From positions 47,821,980-47,885,979 of the forward strand of contig JBCNJP010000025.1 of assembly GCA_039602395.1 (NCBI GenBank): a stretch of 64,000 bases of DNA, given 5' to 3'. This DNA comes from Deinandra increscens subsp. villosa (lineage: Eukaryota; Streptophyta; Magnoliopsida; Asterales; Asteraceae). A model generated the notes under the pieces. The model was not told the DNA's origin and did no database searches. It saw nothing but the letters and a program-made list of their open reading frames with translations. Positions 11,640 through 23,799 of this stretch are shown here, piece after piece. Each line of letters opens with the position of its first letter. The stretch's first letter is position 1. Made by a program: the position numbers and the translations under genes.

Positions 11640-12060
11640 CAGTTATGTGTATGGTCTTATCAAGTTGTTATATTTCCTGTTTAATTGGTATTAAGTTCTT
11701 ATATGTTATCAACTGTGGTTAAGTATCTCAAATACCAGTCCTCTTCACTGTAAATAGTTTTGAATATTCATATATATATGCTAAGACCATCCTTTGTATT
11801 TGTCAGTTTGTTGTTAGTTCTTATATAGATGTTGATGAAGTACACTTATATGGTCTTATCAAGTTGTTATATTTCCTGTTTTTTCATACCATTTTTATCA
11901 AATCATTCATAATTTCATATCATGACACATTTCTTTGAATGATGAACACAAACCTTTTTATTAAACAGTAAACCTTTTCATATCATGACACATTTCTTTG
12001 AATGATGAACACAAATCATTCATAATTTCATATCATGACACATTATTGGGTGTTGCTTTA
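11640..12060 (+). repeat. Direct repeats
   Basis: GTCTTATCAAGTTGTTATAT occurs near 11653 and 11852. A second unit, TTTCATATCATGACACAT, is found three times between 11911 and 12045, usually followed by TTCTTTGAATGATGAACAC. Confidence 0.7.
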
Positions 12061-12762
12061 TAAACAGTAAACCTCTACTTGCTTGCTCTGTTTGGCATTT
12101 TGTTTCCAAATAGTTAAAGGGTTTTGTTTGCCATGTAGCACCAAGTGAAGTTAGAATAGCCTCAACATATGAGTGATATGACCAAGTTATAGGATTTCTG
12201 CCCAAGATAGTTTTTATTCCAAATAGTTTCTACCCAGTAGTCATGTTGCATTGTTTCTGCTAGGAGCTATGTTGATATTCTATCATCCAGAAAAAAAGTA
12301 GTCTCAGCAGCCAAGTTATAGGATTTTTCTCTTTAATAGATTGATCTTTTATTTTGGTGTGCATATTGGTCTCCATAAATTTATGGAGACTGATCTTTTA
12401 TTTTGTTTTATGTTTATAGAAACATACACTGCCATCATGCTTCTTTTATGGACATTGATTGTTTATTTTGTTTTATGGTTTATTTTGTTTTTGGCTGTTG
12501 GTTACACTGGAAAGCATCAGGGGAAACTATTTCTACAAAGCATTGATGCTCAGCCTACCAACTATGTTACTGCAAGCTGTTTATTGTTGAGGGGTTGTGA
12601 TAGAAATAGCATAACAGTTTGTGAGTTGTGGTTACTAAATTTAGGAATAAGGCTGCTATTTTTGGTTAGGCTGCTATGGCTCCCCTATTAGACCTTAATT
12701 AACTCTCCATGTAAATACATAATACCCATAATCAAAAGCACCTACAACTGCAGGGTTAGAGT

Positions 12763-12935
12763 TCATTTTCTCAACAAAGGTTCACTGAGTTGGGCTAGAT
12801 CCTTTTATGGGCACTTTAAGGTCCAATGGTCACCTTTCTTGCCACATGTTTTACATACCATAAGAGCCACACCTCCCTTGGATAATAGACCCATCCATAT
12901 TCTATTTTCAGTTGATGAAACAGTTAATTTTATAA
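12763..12935 (-). pseudogene. eIF3g-like zinc-knuckle gene fragment
   Basis: The minus strand encodes LSKGG followed by VCKTCGKKGDHWTLKCP, then a stop, then KDLAQ. eIF3g, the RNA-binding subunit of translation initiation factor 3, has a nearly identical CCHC block with CPYKDLA; here the tyrosine codon is a TAA stop. Only about 55 codons are recognisable, without the RRM domain or the N-terminal part. It is therefore a captured or retroposed scrap, not a gene. The name rests on remembered family motifs. Confidence 0.55.
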
Positions 12936-13154
12936 ACTTTTGATTCCTTTACAGTTTTATAAACTTGTATTATGTTAAACTAATTCTACATCCACTTAAG
13001 TTTGTATTACAGTTTTGTATTACAATTTTATATATGTATTATGTTAAACTATCATTGCTTAATATAATTCTCATCATATTATTTTGTTATGTGAAAACCA
13101 CTATTGCAGTGTTTTTAGAAGTTGATCGCGGTTGCTTCATTAAATATTGATTGA

Positions 13155-14321
13155 GGTCTCTTAGATGGGTTGCTTTGTGTTTGCGTTGTAGATACACATG
13201 AGATCGTGTTGTGGAGTCCTCTTAAAATTGCCTACAAAAAGTTATCAAAAAACAAAACCATGTCTTTTTATGATCCTGGTGGCGATATATTAGGGTTTTA
13301 TTCCAACTCTTCTCAGGATTATAGGCTTTTACATGTAACACGTTGTCAAGAAAAATTTGTTTCTTATGTTTACTCGGTGTCGTTGGATTCCTGGAGAGAG
13401 ATACTTTTTTTTGTGGAAATGGAGTATCATTCTCGCAGATTTGGTTTGTCATGTGCGACATTATGCGGAGACGCTCTCTTTTTCTTGGTTAGCGACAGTT
13501 GAAGGTCGTATCTTCAAACGGTTCTACGCTTTGACGTAAATTCAGAACAATTTATGAATATATCTGTACCAAAGTTTAGCTACAATGGTGAATATAAGAT
13601 ACACATTGTTAATGTCCATAACGACATTCGACTATTTGTTGTACATGGGCTGCATGAATATGATTATTCCTTTGACGTATGGAAGATGATGGGTGATGAG
13701 TGGTCTTTGGTGGTTTCACTATGTAAGGCAATGCCCATTACATTTCCTGAGGAATTTTATGTTAAGTATGTCGCGAATGAAGACAAATGGCTTCTTATGA
13801 CGAATTGTGATGATGCTTATGTGTTAGACTTTAGTATGAATAAGGTCTTTTACTTCTATCCTCCCGAGTACTTTAATATGCCGCAAGGAGCAGCATACAA
13901 TGAGACACTTCTTTCCCCAAATATTTAGTCGACGTTGCGTGCTTCGAACTACATGTGTAAGTTAATAGATTACTAGATTGTTATGTGTCTTAAGTTAATA
14001 TTCATTCATTACAAAATAGTGATACTGACATGTTTGTTTCTTTTTCCTACATTAATTAGAATGTCGCTATACATGGACGAGATCTACGATATTCTAGGTA
14101 TCAATTTATCATTTAAAATTGTAGTTTGTTATATCTACCTATACTGAATTTATAACATTCATTGTTGTGATAAAACCAATGTAAACCCTTAATGATGTTT
14201 TTCATTGGCTCATCTATTAGAGGAAATTGAGGTGACACCTGCTTCTTTGTCTGATGAAGAGTGGTGGGCAAACTTTGGTGATGAGGTCATCGAAATTTGT
14301 ATGGCGTACGACGCAGATTGA
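13155..14321 (+). pseudogene. F-box-associated-domain protein gene, N-terminally truncated
   Basis: The frame from about 13155 reads LLCVCVVDTHEIVLWSPL, then a YDY-type beta-propeller region including FVSYVYSVSLDSW, RRFGLSCATLCGDALFF and SVPKFSYNGEY. This is the layout of F-box-associated (FBA) substrate-binding domains of SCF ubiquitin ligases. No F-box precedes it; an in-frame stop lies at 13152. A TGA at 13500-13502 interrupts an otherwise continuous frame, which resumes at once, and a TAG sits at 13926. Two small exons follow, 14060-14097 and 14221-14321, with good splice sites, joining in frame into an acidic tail (DEEWWANFGDEV) that ends at TGA 14321. The intact 3' structure suggests recent inactivation; re-coding or a sequencing error at the stops is less likely. 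Confidence 0.65.
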
Positions 14322-14689
14322 CCTCCTCACAATGGAATTCATTGACACCCAGATTTTTATTTTAAAACTACTATGTTATTAATGATAAACAATGTTGATG
14401 AATTCTATCTTAAAACTCTTTTGGTTTTATATTACTATGTTTGTGACCAATATATATTTAAATTCGGGTGTTTGTTGTTATTTTTCTGAGTTCAACAAGG
14501 GTAGAAAAGTTAAATAGATGATATAAATTAGAACACTAACAGACTTATGATGAAAAATATACGACGAGAGTATTAATAAACTAACAAAAAATAAGTATAA
14601 GACGTTGTTGTCACCAATGAATGCGCATATACCGCATTATAAGTTGACATCGGAGCGCATCACGCTAAAAAAAATTGTACCGCGATGTA
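14322..14689. other. Intergenic sequence
   Basis: It starts with the likely 3' flank of the F-box-like gene. Nothing else is recognisable; its right part probably belongs to the Helitron ending at 14775. Confidence 0.4.
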
Positions 14690-14775
14690 AATTGTCGCGC
14701 CCCCATAAACAAGCGAACAAATGGCGAATAACGCCCTATGAACTGTCGTCGTCGCAACGCGCGGGTACCCCCTAG
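14690..14775 (+). mobile_element. Helitron 3' terminus
   Basis: A GC-rich hairpin-prone stretch (GTCGCAACGCGCGGG) lies about 10 bases before a terminal CTAG that is followed by T, as at Helitron 3' ends. The 5' terminus was not found, so only the end is annotated. Confidence 0.5.
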
Positions 14776-14815
14776 TATATATATATATACATATATATAT
14801 ATATAATATATATGA
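14776..14815. repeat. TA-rich microsatellite
   Basis: An interrupted (TA)n run follows the Helitron end. Confidence 0.8.
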
Positions 14816-15424
14816 CTAGTGTTTGCGTGTCGGTGATTGGATCCTGTTGCAGTTAACTTGTCACTTGGTAATTTCGCGTTTAATTTATTTATGTATTTAA
14901 ATATACGCTTTCGCACTCTGATTTAAGTAAGGTAATTAAATAAACATAATTGTATCCGGTAATACAACTAATAAGGTTTTAATAAAAATTAAAATTACTA
15001 ACCGTGACCCGTATACCACTAGCAAAAAGCACAACAATGATATCAAAGCCTTGATCACCACACGCAAATCTAGACCGGTCGTGTTTTTAAACCGGTGAAT
15101 TCACATACTAGGGTTAAACAAGCCGAAAGGTGTTAATTAAAATTGTAATTAATTTTTATTAATTATATATATAATTGCATAAATATATTTTGGTCGATTT
15201 AGATCCACCAAAATAATGCAATTATTATTCGATTGTTTTTATTATTTATGTGTATTCGGCCCAACCCAATTTATTAAAATTGCGTGCATGTTTGGTTGTA
15301 AATTTTGTATTTGGTTTTGGCGTAATTGTAATAGATTAGGGTTTTTGGTTGGCCTTGTGTTTTTGGGTTCCAAGTTGTAATAGATATATTTAAATTTGTT
15401 TATTTCTTTTAATGTATTTCTATT
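14816..15424. other. Intergenic sequence without recognisable features
   Basis: AT-rich; no gene, RNA or known repeat family seen. Confidence 0.4.
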
Positions 15425-15880
15425 TCGAGAACTTTCCCGAAATAGCAAGTTCTCAATTTTGGCAAATCTCTAATTCGGACGTGTTTCCAATTTTGTCAAC
15501 TTTCCCGATCTAGTAACTTTTTGATTTTGGCAAGTCCTATTTCGGTTCGGGTTTCCAATTTTAGAACTTTCCCAACTTAGAAAGTTTCCAATTTTGGAAA
15601 GTTTGTTGTTTTAGCCTATTTTTCCAAATTTGGAAACGTTTCCAATTTTGGCAGTTTCCCGATTTATTAAGTTTCTAATTTTGGAAAGTTTACGATTTAA
15701 TAAAGTTTGCTATTTTGGCTCATGCTTTGAAATTCGGAAACTTTCCCGTTTTGGCAGTTTTCCGATTTAGTAAGTTTCCAGAAATGGTAACTTCCTAAAT
15801 CTAGCACCTTCCAAATCTGTCGGGTTTCCAGAAATGGAAACTTTCCATATTTGGTAGGTCTCCAAATGAAAGTTTCTCAA
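15425..15880 (+). repeat. Degenerate short-period tandem repeat
   Basis: About 450 bases are built from variants of GTTTCCAATTTTGGAAAG and CTTTCCCGATTTAGTAAG alternating at roughly 20-base spacing. Many units are palindromic around TTTCCA...TGGAAA. The array is strongly diverged, so it is old. No coding frame fits it. Confidence 0.75.
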
Positions 15881-16295
15881 CCCGAATACCTGAAGATCCA
15901 ATCAAGTTCAAGAAGCGTCTTGAAGATAGTGGGAGCCAAAGAAGAAAACTGATGCCGGTTTTTCATCCTTGTGTGTTGTTTTTTTCTCTAGACTTTATTC
16001 GGTATTGCTAAGAGGCTCTAGCAATACCGAAGCCCTATTATGGACGGATACAAGTATATGATTGTGTTCGTGTTGCTTACATTATTTAACCAACTTAACA
16101 CATTAAAATTATTTTAAAATTGAGGTTAAAAGATTTTACAATCGAAAGATAAATGAGTTTTAAAATAAGGTATTTTAACTCAATAAAATATATATAACCA
16201 ATTAATGAGTTTTCGAAATTTATAAAATTTGTAAACTCTTAAAAGATGGCTTGATTTTGTTTGGTTATGTATGCTTTGCGAGAACATAGTCATTT
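15881..16295. other. Intergenic sequence
   Basis: No gene or repeat recognised; the last five bases, CATTT, are the target duplication of the solo LTR that follows. Confidence 0.4.
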
Positions 16296-16651
16296 TGTCA
16301 CACCCTGAACTTTCGGACACGGAGGCGTGTGACGTCAAGGATCATAGTCGTGGATACATAGAACGACCTCTATCAGATTAATATACGTTTGAAAAAAAAC
16401 CAAGTATGTCATCATAGTTGCAGCGGAAAAATATGTTAAGATGACATTGTTTTACAATACTGAAATAGAATTTGTTTTGGAAATATTAAGATAGGAAACA
16501 TGATAAAAAGTTAAGTTTTGAAATCGTTTCGACCAAGGATTTAATAGGCAAATGTTTCATAAGTTATTTCATGATGATGAATGTGACTATGATTCCAAAA
16601 TGCAGGCCCTATAGTTTGACGTCCCAATTGCATACGGTCTGGTTTGGTTAC

Positions 16652-17173
16652 CTGAGAAATACATAAGTTTAAAAGGTCAACATAATGTTGGTGAGTTCAC
16701 AGGTTTAGGATTCTACAAAATGCATTTGTAAAACAGTTGATGATGTACAAGATATTATAATGATTACTCGTCGTTGCATTGATCTACCTGCACCTTGATT
16801 TCAAACACTAACAGATTTACCCACCTATGGTAACTTCCCCTAAGAAATACCAATGGCATGGAATAACTGACATTTACCCCCAGACTTGTTAGGCGTGTGT
16901 CAGAACTAGAGCGACCAGATAGGACAGGGTTGTCAACCCAAATAGATCTATTCACTAGTTATCATTTCGTTACATAAACTAATTGAAATCAATTATGGGT
17001 GGGATTTGTAGCAATAGGTTATATAACAAATTACTATGAAGGGGTATGAAAGTACAGATAATCAATAAGGCGTGGCAGTTGTACCATAATATCAAGTAAA
17101 AAGATTTGTTTGATCATGATTTCTCCCCCATAGTATTTAAAACAGTTTAAAAGAAAGGGGCCGTGAAACTCAC
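16652..17173 (-). other. Candidate leader intron inside the solo LTR
   Basis: The minus strand shows donor CAA|GTGAGT at 17173, acceptor TTTCTCAG|G ending at 16652, and the block GTGAACTCACCAAC near 16688-16701, about 37-50 bases upstream of the acceptor. The arrangement matches the other Gypsy LTRs here. Confidence 0.4.
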
Positions 17174-18853
17174 TTGATCAAGGTGATGATGAAAGCTGTA
17201 TCGCGCTAGACGTAGCAAGTAAACCGTGTCCTAATAATAATTAATAAGACGGTTTTAAGGTACTGTTTCAGTTGGATATTGTTCAGTTACCCAAATGATC
17301 ATGGTCGAGTATTGACATAACATTCCCGTTTGTATTATTTGGAAAACCCGTTTGATATATTTATCGTTCAAATAAATATTTAGGTTATAGTTGAATAAAT
17401 ATATAACTTGTAGAAATAATTATAAATCATATAATTATTTAAGGTTATGAGAATATATATGGAGACAAATAATAAAGTATTTTATTATTTGAAGTTCACG
17501 TTATATATATCTTAAGCTTGAGTTTATAACTATGGATAATAATTATATAACTCATAGAAATATTTATATAGATAAATATATATAACTTATAGAAATGATA
17601 TATGTTTCAATATTCTCAAGGTTTTAGAAAAATATAAGCCTTTATATATTTAGAAATTTAGTCGTTGGCTCCACGCTATACGATACAAGTATCTGACAAA
17701 TGATCGTTATGATAATTAATATTTAACTCCGTAAATATTATTATGTTTATGCTTTCTCAAATAGTTTTTCTAAATTATATTTAGAAAATAATAAAATATT
17801 AGAATAAGATATCTGTGCGTTGTGTTTTATCATTTTTAGGAAAATATATTTGTAACAATATATAAGTTTCACGTTGAGTAAATTCAAAATATGACACCGT
17901 ATATTTTAAGGTCCGACGTCTGGAATTAATATATTATAAATATAAGTATTCCGTTAAGTAATACGATATGAAAACTAATATTTAAGTCATTAAATATTAC
18001 CGGGTTGTAATAACTTTAAATAAATATTTCGAGTTATTAAAGAAAATGAGATCTAAAATATGAGCACTTAGTTGTGAGTCCAAACGCTCGATATTTAGAA
18101 ATATCTATATGTTTTATAAAAATAAACAAATTTTTATAAAAACATAGTCAATAATATATTCTTTATATTTTATGTCCAAAATATATTCGTTTATATATTT
18201 TTAGTCCAATGTGTCACTTTGACGGTCCCCGAGTCAGTTTTTATACCGCTTGTTCTATAATATTTTTAGTCCTCACAACGATTGTCAAATATATATTATG
18301 ACACAAATCCTTAAATATTAACGTTAGTTCAATATTTAGGACGGTTTGTTCATTTATATATATTTAGTCAGTGGAGTGTCAAGACTCGTTTTGGGTGATT
18401 ATAAGTATAAAAAACGAACAACGAAAATGATTAAATTGAGAAGTTTAGACTTTTACCTCTAGCACTAGGCTAGGTGATGAACCGAAAGATGCGAGAATAT
18501 CTACGTAGACCCGATCGAAAAATATCGAGTTTTAAAAGTTTGACCCGAAAAGTAAAGCGGCCTTTTGTGGGCTAGTTTTCGGTGGTTTACGGTGATCGGT
18601 AGGAGCAAATGTTGAGGCCGTTTGGGAGGTGGCCGGGTGGACTAGCCGTTGGTGGTGAAATGGTGGTGCTGCGGTGGTCCGATGGTGGAGAAACGGTGGT
18701 GTAAAGATAGTTGTTGGGGTTGTTTTGCTCTAAAACACAAAACAAAAGAAGAAAAAAAAAGAAAATTTTGTTATGATCTGAAGGAATTCACGACTGGGAC
18801 TACTGTTTGGTTTTCTTTTTCATTTCTCAATATATTATATATATATATATATA

Positions 18854-19240
18854 CTAGTTTTTGATACCCGTGTGACGCACGGACGGTTTTAAAAAACGAA
18901 TAGAAAATTTAACATTTATAAAAATGTAATTCGATAATTAGAATTAAAGAAAAAAATTAAAATTCAACAATATAAAAAGTTATAAATTTGAAAAAAAATT
19001 ATTCATATCCTCATTTATTATGAATCAATTTCAATTAATTTCAGTTTTTAAATTAGGATATGAGATATGCATTTAATGTCAATTACTTTGTTAAAAAAAT
19101 AGTTAATGATTTTGTCAATTATTTAAAACAATTTAAAAAATATAAGGCAAACCATTTGAGCGGGAAAATGAAAAAAAGAATTGTTGTGGTGATGCCATGT
19201 GGCATTCAATCTTTTCATATATATATTATATAGATATAGA
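18854..19240 (-). mobile_element. Non-autonomous Helitron in the solo LTR
   Basis: On the minus strand the 3' end reads a CCGTGCG/CACGGG hairpin, then ATCAAAAA and the terminal CTAG before T (18854-18857). At the other side, TCTATATAATATATATATG leads into a GCCACATGGCA motif like Helitron 5' ends. The exact 5' base (19234 or 19240) is uncertain because of the TA-rich flank. It is close in size to the Helitron at 1309. Confidence 0.55.
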
Positions 19241-19256
19241 TATACATATATATATA

Positions 19257-19625
19257 TGGGAGGGATATAATGAAAACCTCTCCGAGTTTGGAAAACCATG
19301 AAAACCAAGCTAAAAAATCGTTTTTTGTTCTGATTTTTTTATGGTGACTCTCTAAGTTAAAAAAAAAACCCCTTTATGCAAAAAAGTAAAAAATGCCTAC
19401 TAATTTTTTTAAAAACAATATTTTATAACTGATGTTACATATGTAACATCGGTTATAAAATATTATTTTTAATAAAAATTTCTTTCAGTTTTTTTTTTTA
19501 CTTTTTTGCATAAAGGGGATTTTTTAACTTAGAGAGTCCACATAAAAAAATCGGAACAAAAAACGAATTTTTTAGCTTGGTTTTCACGGTTTTCCAAACT
19601 CAATGAGGTTTTCATTTTATCCTTC

Positions 19626-19630
<5 letters not shown>
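19257..19630. mobile_element. Long inverted-repeat MITE
   Basis: The two halves are inverted copies over almost their whole length. The left begins GGGAGGGATATAATGAAAAC and the right ends in its near complement. The axis is at GATGTTACATATGTAACATC near 19432. Flanking TA runs suggest a TA target site. A transcript would form a hairpin of about 180 bp, a possible small-RNA source. Confidence 0.7.
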
Positions 19631-19669
<39 letters not shown>

Positions 19670-19712
19670 TGTGTGTGTGTGTGATGATGATGATGATGAT
19701 GATGATGAAGGT
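19629..19712. repeat. Compound microsatellite (TA)n(GT)n(GAT)n
   Basis: Three simple repeats follow each other directly beside the MITE. Confidence 0.9.
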
Positions 19713-21000
19713 GGTGGTGGTGATGGCGTTGGATGATGATGACGAAGGTGGTGACGAGGGACAATGATGATGAAGGTGGTGGTGGTTCTCGACTGTGACG
19801 AGAGGAAGAGGGGGGCTGGGTTACGGTGGCGTGGAGCAGCGTCAGCAGGGAGGAAGGCCGCCGGCCGCCGGCTGAGGTGGCGGTAGGGCTGCCGGCCGGG
19901 AGAGGGAGAAGGGATGAGACGGGGCGGTGTTCGCTCTTGTGCTTGATGGGTGTTTAAATAAGTGAGGTGGGGATGGGAGGTGGAGTGGAGTGTTGGAGAT
20001 GAGGGAGTGGAGAGGTTGTGTGTTGTAGGAAGTTGAGTGTAATATAAATCAACATGTGCTTAATTTTTAACCCTAGTTAGGTTATAGGCTAACTATAGTT
20101 TAGGTGGTGTGGTTAGGAGATTTAGGTGGTGTTAATTTTTATAAAAGTTAACAATTTTCCTAATTATTTCAAAAATTTAACAATATATATGTAGTGTCAT
20201 CATAAAATAATAATTAATTCAAAGTCGATGGAGACTTTAAATGGGCCGAAATATGGAGAGCGGGTGTGGGGCTGATATAGTTCGTGTCAGGCCGGTATAC
20301 GAGGCTTTATTCGATTTTCACGCGGTTCGATTCATTATTCACTAAAATTAGTCGGGAATATTATCTTTAAGCTTTAAAGTGTCGGGTGACCCGTTGGGCT
20401 TTATTTTTGGGCTCGGTTAATTTATTTCACGGTGTTGGGCCGGACTGGGCCCAATTCGTTATACGGACGAATCACACAGAATCGTTCTGGCGTTGTGATC
20501 GAGACGGGTTTCTAAATTAATTACGATACTCATATATTGATAAACAATTATAGTTTTAGTCGTAACTTCAATTATTTAGAAGTTTCGTCTTTTTGTTTTG
20601 CTCGCGTACCGCGTTCAGGAAATAAATAATTTGTTTAAATTGTTTTAAGCTCGAATATCTTACATAGTCAAAACTAACTAAATGTTTAAATAAAATATTC
20701 ACTTAAAGTGTTCGTCGAGTGTTGGTGTGGCGTCTTACGACACCGTTTCAAGAAAGAAATATAAAAAGTCATTTTATATTATATTTTTCTTATTTATAAA
20801 ATTCCACCAATCATATGGTTGAATTTCCTTTTTGTTACGGGTATGATGTTCCAATACGAACGTGGGAAATGTCAAGGTTGGACGTTTTCGTGCATAGCGT
20901 TTACTAATAATACTATTAAATCAAGTCATGCACATGTATATACGTATATATATACGGTCAAAGTATAGGTTTGACCTTGGATTTTTGACGGGTTGTCACA

Positions 21001-21506
21001 CATTTAATTAGGTTATGTCGTCCCCAGGTCAAGCCCAAATTGGACTATATTTACCGAAACGCCAGTATTGGAGCCTTCAGCACCGTACTTACACCGTACT
21101 TTGGCATGTAGGGTGTATTCTAAGGTACAATTATTGGAGCCTTTAGCACCGTATTTGTACATGTGGCCACCTCGGATAACTATTCCTCTAGTTGCAAATA
21201 ATTGCATTATTGGAGCCTTCAGCACCGTAAAGTAAATGTTTGTAAGTATGGTGGGCATAGATTAGGCTAAATGTATCGCATAAAACATTCGATGTTATTG
21301 CGGCCTCATAAACGGGTATTGTGACTGGTCCTCACAAATGACAATCGTTGCCTGTGTATTTATTTAATTACTATTGATTGAATGCTACAACTGACTTTAG
21401 TAATTAAGTTAAATGAAATCCCATTCTTTATTCAGTTTGAACTTACCATAATTGAATTTAGGCTAAACATCAAAAATACTAAAATAAATTGTCTTAATGT
21501 TTTAGA
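21001..21506. other. Non-coding stretch with a small repeated motif
   Basis: The phrase TTGGAGCCTT(C/T)AGCACCGTA occurs three times, near 21066, 21134 and 21209. Otherwise nothing is recognised; it may be the leader of the Copia relic that follows. Confidence 0.4.
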
Positions 21507-22397
21507 TGGCCCACAACAACGAATATAATGCACCTGCTGACACCTTCCAACTTAAGTTTATTTTAAAAAGGAGAAACTTAATAGCACCAACTTCCTTGAC
21601 TGGTTCCGCAATCTCAAGATTGTGTTCAAGATGGCCAACAAGCTCCATATTCTGGATGTTGCGGTGCCTGCACAGCCTGCGGCTAACACTACAGCTGCGC
21701 GTGCAGCGCATGACCGCCTGGTAAGGGATGCTACCCAAGTATCCTGCCCGATGTTAGCCACTATGTCTCCAGAACTTCAGAAGAACATGGAAGACTTAAG
21801 TTCTTTCCAGATGATCGGATAGCTGAAGTGCATGTTTGAGACACAAGCCCGTTAGGAGCGCTATGAAGTTGTTACTCAACTCATGTCATGTAAGATAGCT
21901 GAAGGCGCTCCTGTCAGCCCACATGTGGTCAAGATGAAGTCATACATTGACCGTTTGGAAAAGCTCCAGTATGCCAATTCCTGAGGAATTGGCTACCGAC
22001 CTGAATCTCTAATCTCTTTCCAGTTCGTTCACTTAGTTTAAGGTAAACTATAATATGAACAACTTGGTGAAGACAATGTCGGAGCTTCATGGGATGTTGA
22101 AAACTACTAAGATCAACGTGGCCTCCAATAAGACCTCTGCGGTCTTAGCGATCAAGTCGACTGGTGTTAAGAAACCCGATCGTAAGAGGAAATGTCCCTC
22201 TACTGGAAATGGTAAATCTCCTGCCACCACTCGGTCTGGTGCCAAAGGCAAAGGGAAGGGCAAAAAGACTTCCAAAGCAGGTCCGCCGCATGATTAGCGC
22301 CAATGCTTTGAGTGTACACTGGAGAAGGAACTGCCCAGAGTACCTTGCTAAAGTTAAGGCTCAGAAGAATGTTAAGAGTTCTTCTGGAGGTATTTAG
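21507..22397 (+). pseudogene. Ty1/Copia gag relic
   Basis: Starting at ATG 21507, the frame changes after about 20 codons. It then reads LNSTNFLDWFRNLKIVFK-like sequence and KLHILDVAVPAQPAA, the usual N-terminal part of Copia gag. Stops occur near 21822, 21855 and 21982. Downstream come GKGKGKKTSKAG and a disrupted CCHC region near 22300-22350 (HWRRNCPEYLAKVKAQKNVK). Several frameshifts and stops make it dead. No protease, integrase or RT follows, so pol has been deleted. Confidence 0.7.
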
Positions 22398-23229
22398 CCT
22401 TATGTTTCATTTTTCTAATTCCACAATGAAGCTTTGCTTACACACCTTATACTTTATAGGAACGTGAAAGATGAAGGAGATCAAAACCAAGAGATCGTGA
22501 AAAATGATTGAAAATATCTGCATGATGTGGCTTAGCTTTAAAAATGATGAGTTGCCAATATCTCAGAAAAGTGTGAGGACTATGTTATCAGTGCTTGAAA
22601 AAATATACCCTTTAATTTATCAGAAATCTATAAAAATTGATTTAGGCATGCTGAAATAAATATGAAATTATTGTATCTGTTATCATCTTTGCCTGCATGC
22701 TGACTAAACCGAAATTGAAATGTGCTAGATGCGTTATGTCTGATATGATCTCACGTCGTGATCTTTCTCATCACAAAACAAAAATAGAGTTTAATTCTAT
22801 ATTGCCTTTATATTTCAGTTTCAGAAAATCCAAAAAGATTTTAGGTGTGTTTTGATATAAAATTTGTAAAATCCAAAAAGATATTTCTTCTTTGTTTTCG
22901 ATCTGATCGACATGGGACATCATATTTTCAAAAATGATTTCAAATCATCTTGGTTCTTTAAAGGAGATTTTTTTTCCAAGATTAAAATTATGTTTGAAAA
23001 AGAGAAACCGCACTTCTGTCTTCTGAAGCTGCAGGTAGAAGTTCTCAAGTTCTCCCAGATACGGATCTCAGAATGGATCTCATGCATAGTTGCAAAGCTA
23101 TCAAAGAGTTTATTACTTTCAGAAATGTTTCAGTTGACCCAGTCAGGTTATTGACATGCCTAACCTACATCAACTAACAATAGATTCAAAGAGTTTGAAG
23201 ATCTGATACAACACACGTCAAGGGGGGTC
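22398..23229 (+). other. 3' internal region and polypurine tract of the Copia relic
   Basis: Non-coding sequence whose part at 22740-23030 is a diverged copy of the complement of 27040-27330 in the gag-only element; both contain AAAATCCAAAAAGATTTTAGG-like text. It ends with the polypurine tract AAGGGGGGTC at 23220-23229, just before the LTR. Confidence 0.55.
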
Positions 23230-23573
23230 TGTTAGAGCATTTTTTGTGTGACGTGTGTGTATCGCTGTTACTTATGTTAGGTTAGCTAAGTTAGTCTACA
23301 TGTCCTAGGGTAGATTGTGTAATTCATGGATAGTTGAGGGTTTTAGTTGTGTCTCAAGAAATCTCATATAAGAGATTTTTGTTTCTGCCAACGAACTCAA
23401 AGCTGGTGTGTTCCAACGAACTCAAGAAGATTTCATACCAACGAACTCCATGAGGCTCAACAAAGCCAGAAATTGAAGACCAACGAACCAGATTCTCTCT
23501 ATATATTTGCCTATCTGTTTGTTGGTTCAAATATACAAGAAACCTAGTACTTTTCTCTGAGTCGATTTCTAAC
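23230..23573 (+). mobile_element. 3' LTR of the Copia relic (right edge tentative)
   Basis: It begins TGTTAGAGC right after the polypurine tract. A matching inverted end, TTTCTAAC, occurs near 23572, which would make the LTR about 344 bp. Similar sequence could continue further. A TATA-like CATATAAG lies near 23365. The 5' LTR is not in the window. Confidence 0.45.
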
Positions 23574-23799
23574 GGGAGATTTTGATTTTGAATTTCTTAA
23601 GAGTTTTGTTTCTTAGATCATGATTAGATGCTAGATTCGAGTTCATATCTTGTAATCATTGATCGATTTGAGCTATAAACTGAGTTTTATTTATGTTTAC
23701 GTGTTCTTGAGTTCGAGTTAACTTTTAGTCCAAATTCGGTGTACAAATCACTAGAGCGGGACAAATCGAGTTTACAGCCGTCGTGCCCCGGACTAAAGA

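Larger units (their letters stand above)
10411..12762. other. Unclassified AT-rich region with internal duplications
   Basis: No coding sequence is supported. The region is dominated by local duplications (listed separately) and could be a decayed non-autonomous element. The short open frame at 12341-12691 encodes a hydrophobic protein without homology that I can see. Confidence 0.4.
16296..21000 (-). mobile_element. Solo Ty3/Gypsy LTR, 4.7 kb, with nested insertions
   Basis: It starts TGTCACACCC and ends GGTTGTCACA. Both sides are flanked by CATTT (16291-16295 and 21001-21005), a five-base target duplication. There is no PBS, polypurine tract or coding internal region, so this is a solo LTR left by recombination between two LTRs. 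The orientation is inferred from the related LTR at 7429-10410, whose minus sense is set by its PBS. A Helitron (18854-19240) and a fold-back MITE (19257-19630) sit inside. They and the adjacent microsatellites account for part of the length. A GC-rich stretch at 19700-19960 probably corresponds to the transcribed leader. Confidence 0.8.

Noticed and set aside
12341..12691. 116-codon hydrophobic frame
   Set aside because: Low-complexity AT-rich sequence biased to Phe/Leu; no motif, no supporting splice or promoter context.
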